Of a stretch of DNA of 6,166 nt, positions 5,167 to 6,166 are shown one piece after another; the stretch's first letter is position 1, and every line of letters starts with the position of its first letter. The stretch lies in contig JACPOX010000130.1 of the NCBI GenBank assembly GCA_016191305.1, positions 1 through 6,166 on the forward strand. Reading direction: 5' to 3'. Under the pieces are notes generated by a model. The model had not been told where the DNA came from. It worked only from the letters and a program-made list of their open reading frames with translations, and ran no database searches. The stretch comes from Legionella longbeachae (GTDB lineage Bacteria; Pseudomonadota; Gammaproteobacteria; Legionellales; Legionellaceae). The position numbers were made by a program, and so were the translations under genes.

Positions 5167-6166
5167 AGTTGAATTTTTTACCTTCATCAATATCTGTTTT
5201 GCTTGTACTTAATTTCTTTAGATTAGTGGATTTTTTTCCTTTTAGAAGGCCACTTTTAAGAAAATCTCGTTTATTTTCTGTGGATGACTTAGATTTTTGT
5301 GGTTCAGGTGTAGATTCTAAAATTCCTGATTCTTTATTATTGGAATCTTGTGAGGCAAAAAAACGTCGAGGCGAAATCTTGGATTGGTTAAATGAACCTA
5401 AGGACTGGTGATTCGTTTTTCTTGGAGTAGAATTATTTCTTGGGGTAGGATTATATGATATTTCCGACTTATCGTTTATATCTTCAAATGATGAAAAGAG
5501 TTGTGAATTTGAATTTCTACGCGATGAATCGGGCATTTCATTGAATATTATAGACTTTTTGCGGAAAGAAATTGAATCCGAGCAGCTTAAGTCTGTTGAG
5601 CTATAGGTCACACTTTGAATATCAAGATCCAAGTCTCCACGTGTTCTTAAGGGGGGGGCTTCAATAGCTTTACGCTTTGGAAGTAAACTTAAATCTAATT
5701 TTTTTATTTCTGGAGTAGATGGATTTTCGTTTATTTGTAAATTTCGATTTTTACTGGGAGTGGGATCATCTTCTGTAGATGGATTTTCGTTTATTCGTAA
5801 CTGTTGATTTTTTCTGGGAGTGGGCTCATATTCTATTGCATTATTTTTTATAAAAAAATTATTCGCTTGTCTGATAAGAGGTACAGGACTGTTAATGCTT
5901 TGTATGCCGGATTCAGGTGGATTCAATTTAATAGATTTTACCCTTTGTATGTCGTTAGAAACTTTCTTATCTTTAATTATAAGTTCTCCAGACTCTGGAG
6001 TTTTATAACTTAAATGTTTTGTATGGTTTTTCTTAAACAAAGATTTTTTCTCACGCTTCAGTGGAGGAATAAGGTCTTTTAATTTTAATGCTGCTTTGTC
6101 ATGAGACATGCGTATGGGAGACCTCAATGTATCAATTAAGATTTTTACTTCTTTGCCTGTGGCGCT
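5165..6166 (-). CDS. C-terminal part of a Ser/Pro/Lys-rich disordered protein (5' end outside window)
   Basis: The minus strand is open from the right edge to a TAA at 5167-5165, 333 residues. A TTG at 6127 could be read as a start, but the frame continues upstream to the edge (beginning SATGKEVKIL) and no ribosome site precedes that TTG, so the gene almost certainly starts beyond the window. Numbered from the edge, residues 1-40 are mixed and helical-looking and may end a folded domain. From about residue 41 the chain is rich in Ser, Lys, Asn and Pro and should be disordered. It contains two tandem 20-residue units (112-151, INENPST endings), the recurring motif ESG preceded by P or K, and ten Ser/Thr-Pro dipeptides. 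The end is basic with scattered acidic residues. I do not recognise the family. Disordered tails with repeats occur in effectors and surface or cytoskeletal proteins; a Dot/Icm substrate is possible but unproven. Confidence 0.8.
   Translation of the reverse strand, partial: SATGKEVKILIDTLRSPIRMSHDKAALKLKDLIPPLKREKKSLFKKNHTKHLSYKTPESGELIIKDKKVSNDIQRVKSIKLNPPESGIQSINSPVPLIRQANNFFIKNNAIEYEPTPRKNQQLRINENPSTEDDPTPSKNRNLQINENPSTPEIKKLDLSLLPKRKAIEAPPLRTRGDLDLDIQSVTYSSTDLSCSDSISFRKKSIIFNEMPDSSRRNSNSQLFSSFEDINDKSEISYNPTPRNNSTPRKTNHQSLGSFNQSKISPRRFFASQDSNNKESGILESTPEPQKSKSSTENKRDFLKSGLLKGKKSTNLKKLSTSKTDIDEGKKFN
5651..5658. repeat. Eight-base G homopolymer (poly-C in the coding strand)
   Basis: Eight G on the plus strand, read as eight C in the gene, encode Ala-Pro-Pro in the Ser/Pro-rich protein. 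Such a run stands out in AT-rich sequence and could slip during replication, shifting the frame of the last roughly 160 codons. Confidence 0.85.
5714..5833 (-). repeat. Two-copy 60-base tandem repeat inside the Ser/Pro-rich gene
   Basis: Units 5774-5833 and 5714-5773 align without gaps at about five of six bases and encode two 20-residue blocks of the form E-x-[ED]-P-T-P-x-K-N-x-x-L-x-I-N-E-N-P-S-T. The period is a whole number of codons, and the changes include several that alter amino acids, so the duplication is not brand new. Confidence 0.85.

Noticed and set aside
5169..5411. 80-codon open frame on the plus strand
   Set aside because: It is antisense to the Ser/Pro-rich gene, has no ribosome site, and its composition simply mirrors the opposite strand's codon use.
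5986..6000. 15-base palindrome CTCCAGA-C-TCTGGAG
   Set aside because: It lies inside the coding region over a Pro-Glu-Ser-Gly codon run and is most simply explained by those codons.
5804..6013. Two overlapping plus-strand open frames of 69 and 62 codons
   Set aside because: Both lie antisense within the longer minus-strand gene, in competing frames, with no start signals; shadows.
1..6166. tRNA, rRNA, CRISPR array, insertion sequence or attachment site
   Set aside because: No conserved RNA blocks, no regularly spaced direct repeats, no transposase or integrase motifs on either strand.

Overview
The window is AT-rich (G+C judged by eye at roughly one third) and carries bacterial genes only. 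I infer a Legionella-like, low-G+C gammaproteobacterium with an intracellular lifestyle. The reasons are the close YadG/YadH relatives, an ankyrin-repeat gene, a gene with a eukaryotic/YopJ-type CE-clan cysteine enzyme signature, and a long disordered Ser/Pro/Lys-rich protein, all among ordinary housekeeping genes. The genus assignment is inference; nothing in the window proves it.

Layout. 1-351 (minus): the start of an ankyrin-repeat protein that runs off the left edge, with a good sigma-70 type promoter at 421-449. 553-2166 (plus): a two-gene unit of a LemA-family membrane protein and an HtpX-like M48 zinc metalloprotease, 9 bases apart. 2267-3184 (minus): a 305-residue protein with a His/Asp/Gln/Cys constellation matching CE-clan cysteine proteases and YopJ-type acetyltransferases, with a tandem PmrA-like box upstream. 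3285-4917 (minus): the yadGH ABC exporter pair, ATPase first, overlapping by 11 bases. 4981-5139 (minus): a stop-to-stop protein-like frame without a good start, probably a gene remnant. 5165-6166 (minus): the C-terminal part of a larger, low-complexity protein that enters from the right edge; it holds a 20-residue tandem repeat, ten Ser/Thr-Pro sites and an 8-C homopolymer.

How the genes fit together. LemA and the M48 protease probably form an envelope quality-control unit, and YadG/YadH form one ABC-2 exporter. The other three proteins (ankyrin, CE-clan, disordered tail) look like the accessory, host-interaction type of gene common in Legionella genomes and are scattered between core genes. 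The most interesting item is the CE-clan candidate, because its catalytic spacing and its putative PmrA box independently point to a secreted effector. No tRNA, rRNA, CRISPR array, insertion sequence or integrase was seen.
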